Source of the DNA: Terriglobia bacterium
GTDB lineage: Bacteria > Acidobacteriota > Terriglobia > Bryobacterales > Bryobacteraceae
Assembly (NCBI GenBank): GCA_020073365.1
Contig: JAIQFL010000086.1
Span: 1-35,754, forward strand
Reading direction: 5' to 3'
Length of the DNA stretch: 35,754 bases
Shown here: piece after piece, positions 15,611 through 23,132 of the stretch
Layout: every line of letters begins with the position of its first letter
Numbering within the stretch: position 1 is the stretch's first letter
The notes under the pieces: model-generated
Told to the model about the DNA's origin: nothing
Databases searched by the model: none
What the model saw: the letters and a program-made list of their open reading frames with translations, nothing else
Program-made: the position numbers and the translations under genes

Positions 15611-16762
15611 ATGAAGCCATTCGGTCTGTTCCTGTCGCATTGCGACCGCAGTCCTGAGCACCCATTTGTCCGGCGTTTGTACGAGTTGCTAGTCGAGACA
15701 TTCGAGGCGGAGATAACCGGTGGTAGCCTCGAGATCTTCTACGATGGCAAGAAAGGCCTTCCGCCTGGGGCCAAGTTTCGGCAGGCGCTGCTTCGACAAG
15801 TCGGCGAGTGCGACATGATGTTGGCCTGTCCTTTTCCTCGTTTGCGGCAAGCCGGGCAAGCTGAGGCCTTCAAGCTGGAAATCAAGACTGCGAAGAAGAA
15901 GAAGGTTCCGATCATCCCAATCCTGTTCCTGGGACCAAATGAGGATACGTCCGCCCTCCAACTGGGCGCCCTCGGGCTTGCGGAGGATGATGGGCAACTC
16001 ACCCACGTAGCCGTGCCAATCCGGTACGTGGGCTCCCCAACCGCTGAAGTCGTCCGTGAGGCGATACGACGGGAGGTCGGATCCGCGCTCGGCGGGGTGC
16101 TCATCGCGAGGATCCGTAATGCGATTATCGACTGGGCTAGGCGTGACCTGATAATGTACGACAGCACCGACCAAGTTCTCCACGACCTCGCCGCCAATCC
16201 CTCGCCGTTCCTCAACATGTTCCTGTACGATGGCGGGATGACGATCCGGCGATTTTGCGCCGACACGGAGATCTTTCATCACCTGAAGCAGAGTACGGGG
16301 CTCCAAATAAGATTCCTGTACGTCGACACTAATTTCAAGCAGTTTGTGTGTAAGACGCCAGAGTTTAAACAGAACCCTGAGCTCAAGCAAATCGACAAAC
16401 ACCTCTACAGCCCTCTCTACGAGGCGTTGATCCGCAGATCATACGTATTGCACAATCAGTCCCCAGATGGGCATATGAACGACGTAAGGAAGTCTGTCGA
16501 GAGGCTACGTGACCTTGCTCACAAGTGTGGATTTGGGCTTGAGGTGCGGAAGACGTGCCAGTTGCCTTTCTATCGTATGATGGTCACGTGTCAGTACGTT
16601 TACTACACACAGTTCTTGCCGACAGTTACCGACCCCGACTCCGATGAGGACCCGCCTGAGTATCACTCACTTCGTCTTTCCGCAAAATCGCCTGTCGGCA
16701 TGGCATTGGGCTATCATTTTGATAGACTGTGGAGGAGGAGGTCCACTCCGCACCCAGGCTAA
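15611..16762 (+). CDS. TIR-domain protein with C-terminal sensor-like domain
   Basis: A 383-residue soluble protein. Residues 1-150 show a bacterial TIR pattern: FGLFLSHCDRSPEHPFVRRL (first strand and helix), LEIFYDGKKGLPPGAKF (second strand and BB loop), VGECDMMLACPF, then a helix with candidate catalytic Glu85 or Glu90, and VPIIPILFLG. TIR domains commonly hydrolyse NAD or make cyclic ADP-ribose signals. Residues about 165-375 form a second domain with LQIRFLYVDTN, a long helical insert, and a C-terminus of the form SPVGMALGYHFDRLWRR; this ending resembles DUF5919/PLD-like sensor domains, which I name only tentatively. The gene begins 9 bp after the MGS-amidohydrolase stop, without a ribosome site, which suggests translational coupling. 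Confidence 0.72.
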   Translation: MKPFGLFLSHCDRSPEHPFVRRLYELLVETFEAEITGGSLEIFYDGKKGLPPGAKFRQALLRQVGECDMMLACPFPRLRQAGQAEAFKLEIKTAKKKKVPIIPILFLGPNEDTSALQLGALGLAEDDGQLTHVAVPIRYVGSPTAEVVREAIRREVGSALGGVLIARIRNAIIDWARRDLIMYDSTDQVLHDLAANPSPFLNMFLYDGGMTIRRFCADTEIFHHLKQSTGLQIRFLYVDTNFKQFVCKTPEFKQNPELKQIDKHLYSPLYEALIRRSYVLHNQSPDGHMNDVRKSVERLRDLAHKCGFGLEVRKTCQLPFYRMMVTCQYVYYTQFLPTVTDPDSDEDPPEYHSLRLSAKSPVGMALGYHFDRLWRRRSTPHPG

Positions 16763-16801
16763 GAGCGGGCACGTGCCTCGTGGGGTTCGAGCCGGATGAG
16801 G

Positions 16802-17935
16802 TCAATAAACAAAGCTCGCCCGCATCTTCATCTTCAAGAATCGCCTGAGCTCGGCTACAGCCTCTTCTTCGAGACGTTCCAGTTGACGGAATCTGTCCTC
16901 CGCGCTAGTTACATTCTCACAGACAGCTTTTATCTCACTGACGCGATTTCGGTACTCCCCGTAAGACTCGATTTCATCGGGAAGCGTGTAGCCCGCGCGA
17001 TAGGCACGGCTGGCAGCACTAATGACTGCCAATAGAAGGGCGGATCCGGCTAGAATTCTACTGTAATCTTCGTTGCTCGGCGACGAAACTCCCAGGGCAG
17101 GAAATGCCTGACGAAGGGATAAGGCAAAAGCGAGGGCGCCGGCGACGACCGCACCAAAAAGGCTCAAATTAGCAACTGATTCTGACAAACGCGCTTGTTC
17201 CTCGAGTGCCAATCCTACCAGTTCACCCTGCGGTTCGATCTTTCGTTCACCATAACCTAACTGGTGCTCGAAGCGTAATATACACATGGCGTCCCACGAT
17301 ATCGTGGCGACATGTGGATCTGAATACCTGGACGGGTGATGCAATAAATCGCGTGCTCCCGATCGGTGGTGCACGAATGCAGTCATCATTCCATATCCAT
17401 CACGAAGGTTCTGTCGCAATATGTTCCATCGCCGGTCCATTTCGGCCTTGAACTCAGCCGGTTGGCCAGGCAGCAGACTCATCAACGCGCCATCGAGGAA
17501 CTTCTGAAAATGCCATTGACGCAAACGCTCTCGACAAAAGACCGCTTGGCACCAACGGACCCTGTATCGTCCGATTCGATTAAGGACAAGCAGAATAATA
17601 GAAGTGACGCTGCCGAACTCGAGAAGCGCGCCCCAAAGTCCATAGGCGGACGCGAGAGAATTACCCAGTAAGACTGATAACGCTACCGAGAGCAAAGAGA
17701 TCGTCGCAAAGACCAGCGACCCGAACCCAAGAGCCTGAAAGGACCGTTTGCACGATTTTGCTTCGGCTTCGTAATGGGCGAACATTTCCAGGAGGCGTTG
17801 ATCCTTCAGCGCATCTCGGATTACTGCATTCTGGGCTAGGAACTCCTCAGACACATTAAGATCATGATTGTACTCTGTGCCCAGCCCAAGTGGAGGTGAA
17901 CCGACCGGAGAAGCATGCGACGAAGGACCAGCCAT
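16802..17935 (-). CDS. Four-helix membrane protein, SLATT-like predicted effector
   Basis: A 377-residue protein with two transmembrane pairs: about residues 68-90 and 98-118, then a 135-residue soluble stretch, then about 255-277 and 292-310. The second pair is followed by a cytoplasmic helix with YTLPDEIESYGEYRNRV and a charged coiled-coil tail. The helix-pair plus LP-x-EI-x-SY-x-x-YR pattern is like SLATT domains, membrane effectors found beside nucleotide-sensing or nucleotide-making proteins in bacterial conflict systems. The first pair may be a degenerate duplicate. It converges on the TIR gene with a 39-bp gap. TATACT boxes 5-10 bases before the ATG suggest a leaderless transcript. A pore-forming suicide effector is my inference. 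Confidence 0.62.
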   Translation of the reverse strand: MAGPSSHASPVGSPPLGLGTEYNHDLNVSEEFLAQNAVIRDALKDQRLLEMFAHYEAEAKSCKRSFQALGFGSLVFATISLLSVALSVLLGNSLASAYGLWGALLEFGSVTSIILLVLNRIGRYRVRWCQAVFCRERLRQWHFQKFLDGALMSLLPGQPAEFKAEMDRRWNILRQNLRDGYGMMTAFVHHRSGARDLLHHPSRYSDPHVATISWDAMCILRFEHQLGYGERKIEPQGELVGLALEEQARLSESVANLSLFGAVVAGALAFALSLRQAFPALGVSSPSNEDYSRILAGSALLLAVISAASRAYRAGYTLPDEIESYGEYRNRVSEIKAVCENVTSAEDRFRQLERLEEEAVAELRRFLKMKMRASFVY

Positions 17936-18012
17936 GCTTCAGTATAGTATACCCGAGGCTCAAGCGCAGGAGCCTGACCAAGGAGGCACGGGAGTTTGGC
18001 GCATACAGCCAT

Positions 18013-18966
18013 CTACAGGCGAATGTCAAGAATGCCCATTGAGAGATGAGTGTAGCCGTGGGCGCGCAAACGTTGAACAAGCGCTGCGTAGCTTGCACGC
18101 GCCTCTTCTCGGCGGGCTTCGTCCACGTCGTATCGGGACTCAGCCTTGAGTGTTAGGTTGTCGAGTGGCATTGGGTTTCGGCATTGCTTGACGCCGTTAA
18201 CCCGCCAGACCCGTTCATGTTCGAGCAAATTCCATCGAACCCGTTCGGGACCAAAGATGGCGTAGGCGTGCTCCACAACATCGTAGATGGCTTGGCTTTG
18301 GAGCGAATACGCGAGGACCACCGCACGCCCTGTTCTGCCGGGCACTAGGTGTTCGGTGAAGTCCTTAAGTCCTTTGAGCGTGGCGAGCGTCAATCGCGTG
18401 CCTCTTTCATCGCTTGACGTGGAGATCGGGAGGAAGGCGCTTGGGTCCAGCCCGAAGGGCATGTTAGCGGAGAACAGAAAGTTCTTCACTTGAAGACGGT
18501 GAAAAGCGGCTGGGATACCGCACCGAATGTCTCCTAGTTGGAACACTGCGGAGCTTTCGTTGATCAAGGCATTTATTTCCGCAAACTGAAGCGCTCTTGG
18601 GTTGATGTCCAGGCCAAAGCGGAGCACTCCGGTAACCTCGGCAGGACAACCTATGATAACATGGCCGCAACCACAACACAGGTCGACGATCACGTCTGCT
18701 GCCGTATGATATCCATGCATCTCTATGTAATTGACGAGTAGCTCCGCTTCGTCGACGTACGGGTACACGCGCCCAGACCCTCGCACGGATTGGGCATCAG
18801 TCAGAAAGACCTTCTGCCTGAACCTGTTCAGTTGGACGCTCTCGGCTTTCCGCTGAATCGTGGTGCTAAGACGACCACGAACTAAGCGGTCTCGGGCATC
18901 CGCAGGAAGCAGGTTGCTGAGTTCTTTCTTGATGGAAGTCAGTTCTGCTAGGGTATACACTCCCAT
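18013..18966 (-). CDS. PrmC/HemK-like SAM-dependent methyltransferase
   Basis: A 317-residue class I methyltransferase. Helical residues 1-55 precede VYPYVDEAELLV (residues 68-79, motif X, as in PrmC-like enzymes), motif I DLCCGCG at 95-101, acidic Asp120 in GLDINPRALQFAEIN, Asp146, and motif IV NMPF at 168-171. NPPY/F is the usual form in enzymes that methylate amide or amino nitrogens; Met in place of the first Pro is unusual. The C-terminal 100 residues are an extra domain of unknown role. AAAGGA lies about 10 bases before the start. It runs toward the SLATT-like gene, 77 bp downstream, so the two may be co-expressed. Its target (protein glutamine, nucleic acid or small molecule) cannot be told. 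Confidence 0.75.
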   Translation of the reverse strand: MGVYTLAELTSIKKELSNLLPADARDRLVRGRLSTTIQRKAESVQLNRFRQKVFLTDAQSVRGSGRVYPYVDEAELLVNYIEMHGYHTAADVIVDLCCGCGHVIIGCPAEVTGVLRFGLDINPRALQFAEINALINESSAVFQLGDIRCGIPAAFHRLQVKNFLFSANMPFGLDPSAFLPISTSSDERGTRLTLATLKGLKDFTEHLVPGRTGRAVVLAYSLQSQAIYDVVEHAYAIFGPERVRWNLLEHERVWRVNGVKQCRNPMPLDNLTLKAESRYDVDEARREEARASYAALVQRLRAHGYTHLSMGILDIRL

Positions 18967-19041
18967 TTCGCGTCATCCTTTCTCTTCACCCTGCGACAAG
19001 AACATAGGAGCGCTCGCTACCGGCTCGGCGAATGTCGGTGG

Positions 19042-19653
19042 TCAACAACCACCCGGCGCCAGTTGCGCCAACTCCACCGGCAGCAGTGACGCCGGGCCGC
19101 ACAGTACAATCTCCGCGCCGAACTTCGAAAGCAGGTGAATGTTGGAGCGCGCCACGCGGCTATGCGCGATATCCCCGATGATGGCCACCCGCAGGCCCTC
19201 CAGCGCGCTGCGGCGATCCAGAATTGTACGGGCGTCCAGCAGGGCCTGCGTGGGGTGCTCGTGCGTTCCGTCGCCCGCATTGATAATCGGTGTGGGCAGA
19301 TGCCGCGCCAGGAAGTGCGGCGCCCCCGAAGCGGCGTGGCGCATCACGATGGCATCCGGCCGCATGGCCGCCAGCGTGTTCAGTGTGTCGACCAGCGATT
19401 CGCCCTTGGAAACACTGGAGCCCGACGCGGTAATCGAAACCGCATCGGCGCCCAGCCGCTTGGCGGCGATCTCGAAGCTGGTCCGCGTGCGCGTGGAAGC
19501 TTCGTAGAAGAGGTTAACGATCATCTTCCCGCGAAGCGTATCCAGCTTCTTCAGAGACTGGCTTTGCATGGGCTGAAAGTCCTTCGCGCGCGCCAGGATG
19601 GCTTCGATCTCCGCGCGGTCCAACTCCTCGATTCCGAGCAGTCCGGCGTGCAT
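19042..19653 (-). pseudogene. pyrB: Aspartate carbamoyltransferase, 3' truncated
   Basis: The first 200 residues are a clear ATCase: FYEASTRTRTSFE (carbamoyl phosphate loop), SVSKGESLVDT, GDGTHEHPTQALLD and the start of the second domain (LRVAIIGDIAHSRVARS). The reading stops three codons after ELAQLAPG, where the family continues for about 110 more residues. The missing part holds most of the aspartate-binding domain, including the Arg-x-Gln loop, so the product should be inactive. The break lies at about 19050, next to a small dyad (GGTGGT/ACCACC, 19037-19053). It starts 6 bp after the pyrR stop, in the usual pyrR-pyrB order, and pyrC lies 5 kb further on beyond the island. Confidence 0.88.
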
Positions 19654-19659
19654 GATAGA

Positions 19660-20223
19660 CTAAGCCTCGCCGGCCGCGGCGCGTTCCACCAGGAGCACCT
19701 TTTCCATGCCGTCGATCTCCTGGAATTTCACTTCGATGATTTCGATGTCCGTGGTCTGCACCGTGCGTCCCACGAACTTCGCCTCGATCGGCAGTTCCCG
19801 GTGGCCGCGGTCGATCAGAACCAACAACTGCACACGCGCCGGCCGGCCGTGGTCGAAAAGAGCATCCAGCGCGGCACGGATGGTGCGACCAGTGTACAGC
19901 ACATCGTCCGTCAGGATGATGTCCTTCCCCGCGACCTCGAATGGGATTTCCGTGGCGCTGACCACGGGCTTGATATCCACCGTGCTGAGATCGTCGCGGT
20001 ACAGGTTGATATCCAGAATCCCGACTGGAACCTTGCGGTTTTCGAGGGTCTCGATCTTCCTGGCCAGCCGCTGCGCCAGCGGAACGCCCCGCCGGCGGAT
20101 GCCGATAAAAGCGAGCAGGTCGAGGTCTTTGGTCTTCTCCAGAACTTCGTGCGCCAGGCGGACCAGCGTCCGATCGATTTCCGAAGCGCTCATGAGCTGA
20201 GCTTTTTCACGCGTGAGGGACAT
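19660..20223 (-). CDS. pyrR: PyrR bifunctional pyrimidine regulator/uracil phosphoribosyltransferase
   Basis: A 187-residue type I phosphoribosyltransferase-fold protein. Family motifs are LTREKAQLMSASEIDRTL at the N-terminus, AFIGIRRRGVPLA, LYRDDL, and the PRPP loop VILTDDVLYTGRTIRAALD. PyrR binds UMP and regulates pyr mRNA, and has weak uracil phosphoribosyltransferase activity. The start at 20223 follows CGGAG with good spacing; the frame is open further upstream but the extra 29 residues look like intergenic DNA. It leads the pyr operon, but its downstream partner pyrB is broken here. I see no obvious anti-terminator structure in its leader. Confidence 0.92.
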   Translation of the reverse strand: MSLTREKAQLMSASEIDRTLVRLAHEVLEKTKDLDLLAFIGIRRRGVPLAQRLARKIETLENRKVPVGILDINLYRDDLSTVDIKPVVSATEIPFEVAGKDIILTDDVLYTGRTIRAALDALFDHGRPARVQLLVLIDRGHRELPIEAKFVGRTVQTTDIEIIEVKFQEIDGMEKVLLVERAAAGEA

Positions 20224-20385
20224 TAGGGCTCCGAAGGACAGGGTATCATGTGGGGCTGGTCCTCGACCGGCACAGACAGGGTCCTCGCACTGCGAATCCC
20301 GGAACATCATCCCTCATATTCCGGGGAGGCCGCTAGGCGCCGCCCCACGGGAGTCTCTTCTTGAGGGTTCGCCCACTGAAGATCC

Positions 20386-20492
20386 GTGGAGCGGGCCTTT
20401 GGCCTGCCAGGCCCGCATTCATGCGAGCATGTCTTTCCGGGAGAAAACGCCGGCACGAATGCCGGCGTGGCAAGGCCAGAGGCTGGCTCCAC
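20386..20492. repeat. 107-bp inverted-repeat element (MITE-like)
   Basis: The outer ends are GTGGAGC (20386-20392) and GCTCCAC (20486-20492). The two halves, one reverse-complemented, align along about 50 bases (both contain GGCCT, GCCA, CGGCATTC- or CGCATTCA-type cores and TTTC near the centre). Each half also contains its own small hairpin. There is no coding capacity. This is the size and shape of a non-autonomous element or a BIME-type repeat. It overlaps the end of the decayed glycosyltransferase gene. Confidence 0.55.
20444..20468 (-). terminator. Rho-independent terminator-like hairpin
   Basis: On the minus strand, CGCCGGCA-TTCG-TGCCGGCG is a perfect 8-bp stem with a stable tetraloop, followed by TTTTC. 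It lies inside the inverted-repeat element and could end transcription of the former glycosyltransferase gene. Confidence 0.6.
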
Positions 20493-20865
20493 AGGTTGCG
20501 GGAGAGAATCCCTTCCAACAGATCCGGGATTTCGTACACCGCGGAGGTTTCGCGTCGCCGCGACTCTCGCATGGTATTGCCGGTAATTCTCCGGCGCCAG
20601 CAGTTCCTTCACCGCGTCGGCGATCCCGCCATAGCTGCCGATAACGATCCCCACCTGCTTTTTGCGCACCCACTCGGCGTTGTGGCGTTCGTGCGCCAGG
20701 GTCCACGAGTTACTCTTTACGATCACGGGGAGGTGGGTCGCCAACGCCTCGCTGATGCTAGAGGGGCATCTTCGCCTGAGCAACGCCGTCCACACTCAAG
20801 CCATCGACGCCAGCCAACCGGTACCCGTGACATTTCACTCGCGATTGTGTTTACGCTAAGGAAGG

Positions 20866-22971
20866 ATGCGCCTCGTTGTTGCTCTCATGCTGGGACTGCC
20901 ATTGTTATGTGCCCAAACCTGCGCGCCTTCGCGCCTGCTCCCCACGGGCGCTATCTCCGGTAGCCTGGACGATTCGAGTTGCCAGCTCTCTGACGGCACG
21001 GCCTACGCGTCCTACCGCCTGGACCTTCCCAGCCGCGGCCAGATCCAGTTTGACCTCGCTACCCCTGGCGCCGACCTGATCCTTATCCTGCGCGCCAGCT
21101 CCGGCGCCAGGCTCGATTCCGGTAAGGTCATCCACCGGCCGATCGAAGCCGGCAGTTACACCCTCCTCGTCAACGGCCGAACGCCAGGGCAGCTCGGCGC
21201 GTACTCGGTGCAAACGGCTTTCACCGCCGAACCCGGTGTGATGTGCACCAATTTCCCTAACGCCGGCTTGAACCAGACGACGGCCGGCACGCTGGGCGGT
21301 TCCGGTTGTGTCATGCCGGATGGAACGCCTTACGAAGGATACTGGCTGACTACATTGGGATGGGGCAACCTGACTATTTCGGTTGCCAGTACTGATTTCA
21401 CGACGGCCCTCATCCTGCGCGACCAGGACGGCTACGCGATCGCTTCCGATGCCAGCCAGATTTCCGTTCCGGTCGAAGGAGGCAGCCAGTACCAGATCGT
21501 GGTGGCCACGTCCGATCAGACTGGCTCCTACCAGGTGACCACCAGCTTCGAGCCGGCCCCAAGCGAGACCTGCCGCGCGAAGAAGACGCTGGCCGATTTC
21601 GATAGCGACAGCGCCGCCATCGCAGCCGACAGTTGCTCTGTGGCGACCCCGCAGAGCGGCGGCCTGTCCTACTTCAACTATTACGACCTCACCGTTTCCG
21701 CCGCGGGCCTGGCCGACGTGAGCGTTTCCAGCAAAGACTTCATTCCCACGCTGTACTTGCTGGACGATTGCGGCAATCTGCTGACCATCGATTCGGGCGG
21801 TGGTCCCGGGCCCGGCCAATCGGAAATCCGCTTGCAGCTCAGACCGGGCAACTACTCCCTTCAGGTTTTCAGTTCTGCTTCTTCCGGCGGCGCCTATGCC
21901 CTGGCGTACCAGTTCACTCCCGGCGCTCCCCAACTATGCGTGTCGGTTATCGCGAATCGCGGAGATGCGCTCCCCGGCGCTCTTTCCCCTTCCAGTTGCC
22001 GGAGCAGCCTGGGCCTGGCGGATCTCTATACCTTCACGCTGCCCGCACCCGGGACGCTGAGCGTCGACCTGAGCTCCACCAGCTTCAGCAGCCAGTTGGC
22101 GATTCGCGACCCCAAGGACAATCTGCTGGTACTGGACGAAGACGTACAGGGGCTGGGAGTCTCTCACGTGAGCGCGGATTTGCCGGCCGGCTCCTACACC
22201 ATCGCTGCCGCGGCCAGTTCCGGTTCGGGAAGCTACCAGTTGACCTCCAAGTTCACCGCGCACGACATCCCCCCTTGCACCTATGTGCAGGCCCTGAGCA
22301 TCGACGGCGGCTACATCCAAAGGCTGGGGCCCCTCAGTTGCCGCGGCGCCGATGGCCAGCCGGTCGACCTGTACGAATTCACTTTGCCCTCTGATGGCGT
22401 GATTGCAGCCATCATGACTACGAGAGAAATCACTGGTTTTCTCACTCTCACCGATCCTTCTGGCAACGTTTTGCGAAGCGATTACAACAGCTATGGGGCT
22501 AACGATCCGCTGATCGTGCAATTCCTGCCCGCCGGGACCTACCGGTTGGCGGCACGCGCTGCTTACGGCGGCGTAGGCGGTTACTACGAAGTAGACTTGC
22601 GGAACGCTCTCGGCCCGCGGCCGCCGTTTTGCGCGTCCAAGGGCAAACTGCCGCTGAACGGCAGTATCACGGGAAATGTGAGCTTTGCCGGCTGCCAGTA
22701 CATCGATGCCACGTTCGCCGACATCTACCAGATCGATCTGACGAGCGATACCACCATCGACTTGCGCCTCAACTCCGCGGATTTCGATGGCTACCTGATC
22801 CTACTGGATGCCAAAGGCAACGTCGTGGATCGGGACGACAACGGCGGAGGCGGTACCAACGCGCGCATCAACCGCTCGCTCGGCCAGGGAACCTACTACG
22901 TGGTAGCCAAGCCCTCCAGCGATTACACTTCCGTGGGCGCCTACAAGCTCTCGCTGGCTCAATCGCAGTAG
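20866..22971 (+). CDS. Secreted protein of six PPC-like repeats
   Basis: A 701-residue exported protein: signal peptide (RLVVALMLGLPLLCAQ), then six repeats of about 115 residues starting near residues 18, 127, 235, 356, 470 and 587. Each repeat has a Cys near its start, a second Cys about 25-30 residues later in an SSC or SGC context, then a beta-sandwich pattern with Y-x-F/L-x-L, L-x-L-x-D-x-x-G and an AGSYT-like strand. This is the pattern of bacterial pre-peptidase C-terminal (PPC) domains, here with a likely disulphide per repeat and no attached enzyme. GGAAGG directly before the ATG fixes the start. The function is probably structural or binding, at the cell surface or outside. A stem-loop follows the gene. 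Confidence 0.82.
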   Translation: MRLVVALMLGLPLLCAQTCAPSRLLPTGAISGSLDDSSCQLSDGTAYASYRLDLPSRGQIQFDLATPGADLILILRASSGARLDSGKVIHRPIEAGSYTLLVNGRTPGQLGAYSVQTAFTAEPGVMCTNFPNAGLNQTTAGTLGGSGCVMPDGTPYEGYWLTTLGWGNLTISVASTDFTTALILRDQDGYAIASDASQISVPVEGGSQYQIVVATSDQTGSYQVTTSFEPAPSETCRAKKTLADFDSDSAAIAADSCSVATPQSGGLSYFNYYDLTVSAAGLADVSVSSKDFIPTLYLLDDCGNLLTIDSGGGPGPGQSEIRLQLRPGNYSLQVFSSASSGGAYALAYQFTPGAPQLCVSVIANRGDALPGALSPSSCRSSLGLADLYTFTLPAPGTLSVDLSSTSFSSQLAIRDPKDNLLVLDEDVQGLGVSHVSADLPAGSYTIAAAASSGSGSYQLTSKFTAHDIPPCTYVQALSIDGGYIQRLGPLSCRGADGQPVDLYEFTLPSDGVIAAIMTTREITGFLTLTDPSGNVLRSDYNSYGANDPLIVQFLPAGTYRLAARAAYGGVGGYYEVDLRNALGPRPPFCASKGKLPLNGSITGNVSFAGCQYIDATFADIYQIDLTSDTTIDLRLNSADFDGYLILLDAKGNVVDRDDNGGGGTNARINRSLGQGTYYVVAKPSSDYTSVGAYKLSLAQSQ

Positions 22972-23004
22972 TGGTGGGGCAGGCGGTTCCGCCACTGGCG
23001 GTTC

Positions 23005-23035
23005 CGCCCGTCTCGCCGCTTGCGGGCGATTCTTT
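23005..23035 (+). terminator. Terminator-like hairpin after the six-repeat protein gene
   Basis: CGCCCG (23005-23010) pairs with CGGGCG (23023-23028), followed by ATTCTTT. Just before it, GGCGGTTCCGCC occurs twice in tandem (about 22982-22993 and 22997-23008), each a perfect small hairpin. The first T-rich stretch makes it a plausible terminator. Confidence 0.5.
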
Positions 23036-23082
23036 CACGGCTTCTAACCGCACCAACCCCGGCAGAACGCGGCCTTAAATTG

Positions 23083-23120
23083 TCGTGTTAAAATAACGAG
23101 GTAATTTTTGCATAACACGA
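23083..23120 (+). promoter_or_regulatory. Inverted repeat in the promoter of the receptor gene
   Basis: TCGTGTTA (23083-23090) and TAACACGA (23113-23120) are perfect 8-bp inverted repeats, 22 bases apart, in an AT-rich stretch just before the ATG at 23133. TAAAAT (23089-23094) is a possible -10 box. Such a dyad around a promoter fits a repressor or activator site; the regulator is not identified. Confidence 0.45.
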
Positions 23121-23132
23121 GTCTTCAAACCT

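Larger units (their letters stand above)
14100..19050. mobile_element. Island interrupting the pyr operon (putative defence cassette)
   Basis: Pyrimidine genes on the minus strand resume on both sides of this segment, but pyrB (right side) stops after residue 200 and pyrC (left side) has lost its first strand. The segment between is visibly richer in A and T than its surroundings and holds four genes arranged as two converging pairs: MGS-amidohydrolase and TIR protein on plus, methyltransferase and SLATT-like membrane protein on minus. I found no integrase, transposase or terminal repeats, so the mode of entry is unknown. Boundaries are approximate, to within some tens of bases. Confidence 0.6.
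20333..20762 (-). pseudogene. Remnant of a MurG/MGDG-synthase-like glycosyltransferase
   Basis: Only the last 80 or so residues of a GT-B glycosyltransferase remain, beginning with SISEALATHLPVIVKSNSW (the donor-sugar site normally read as a GP-x-x-x-EAL motif) and continuing through IGSYGGIADAVKELL to RVAATRN. A one-base insertion at about 20543-20549 shifts the frame; the family sequence resumes in the next frame as AVYEIPDLLEGILSR. The N-terminal part is absent upstream of 20762, where unrelated DNA begins. The end of the gene runs into the inverted-repeat element at 20386-20492, so the original stop may also be lost. Confidence 0.7.

Noticed and set aside
16764..16777. Terminator between the converging TIR and SLATT-like genes
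   Set aside because: GGCACGTGCC is a 10-base palindrome without a loop or T-tract, so it is not a convincing terminator.
14100..19050. Phage or integrative element with its own integrase
   Set aside because: No integrase, transposase, tRNA target or terminal repeat could be found at or between the junctions.
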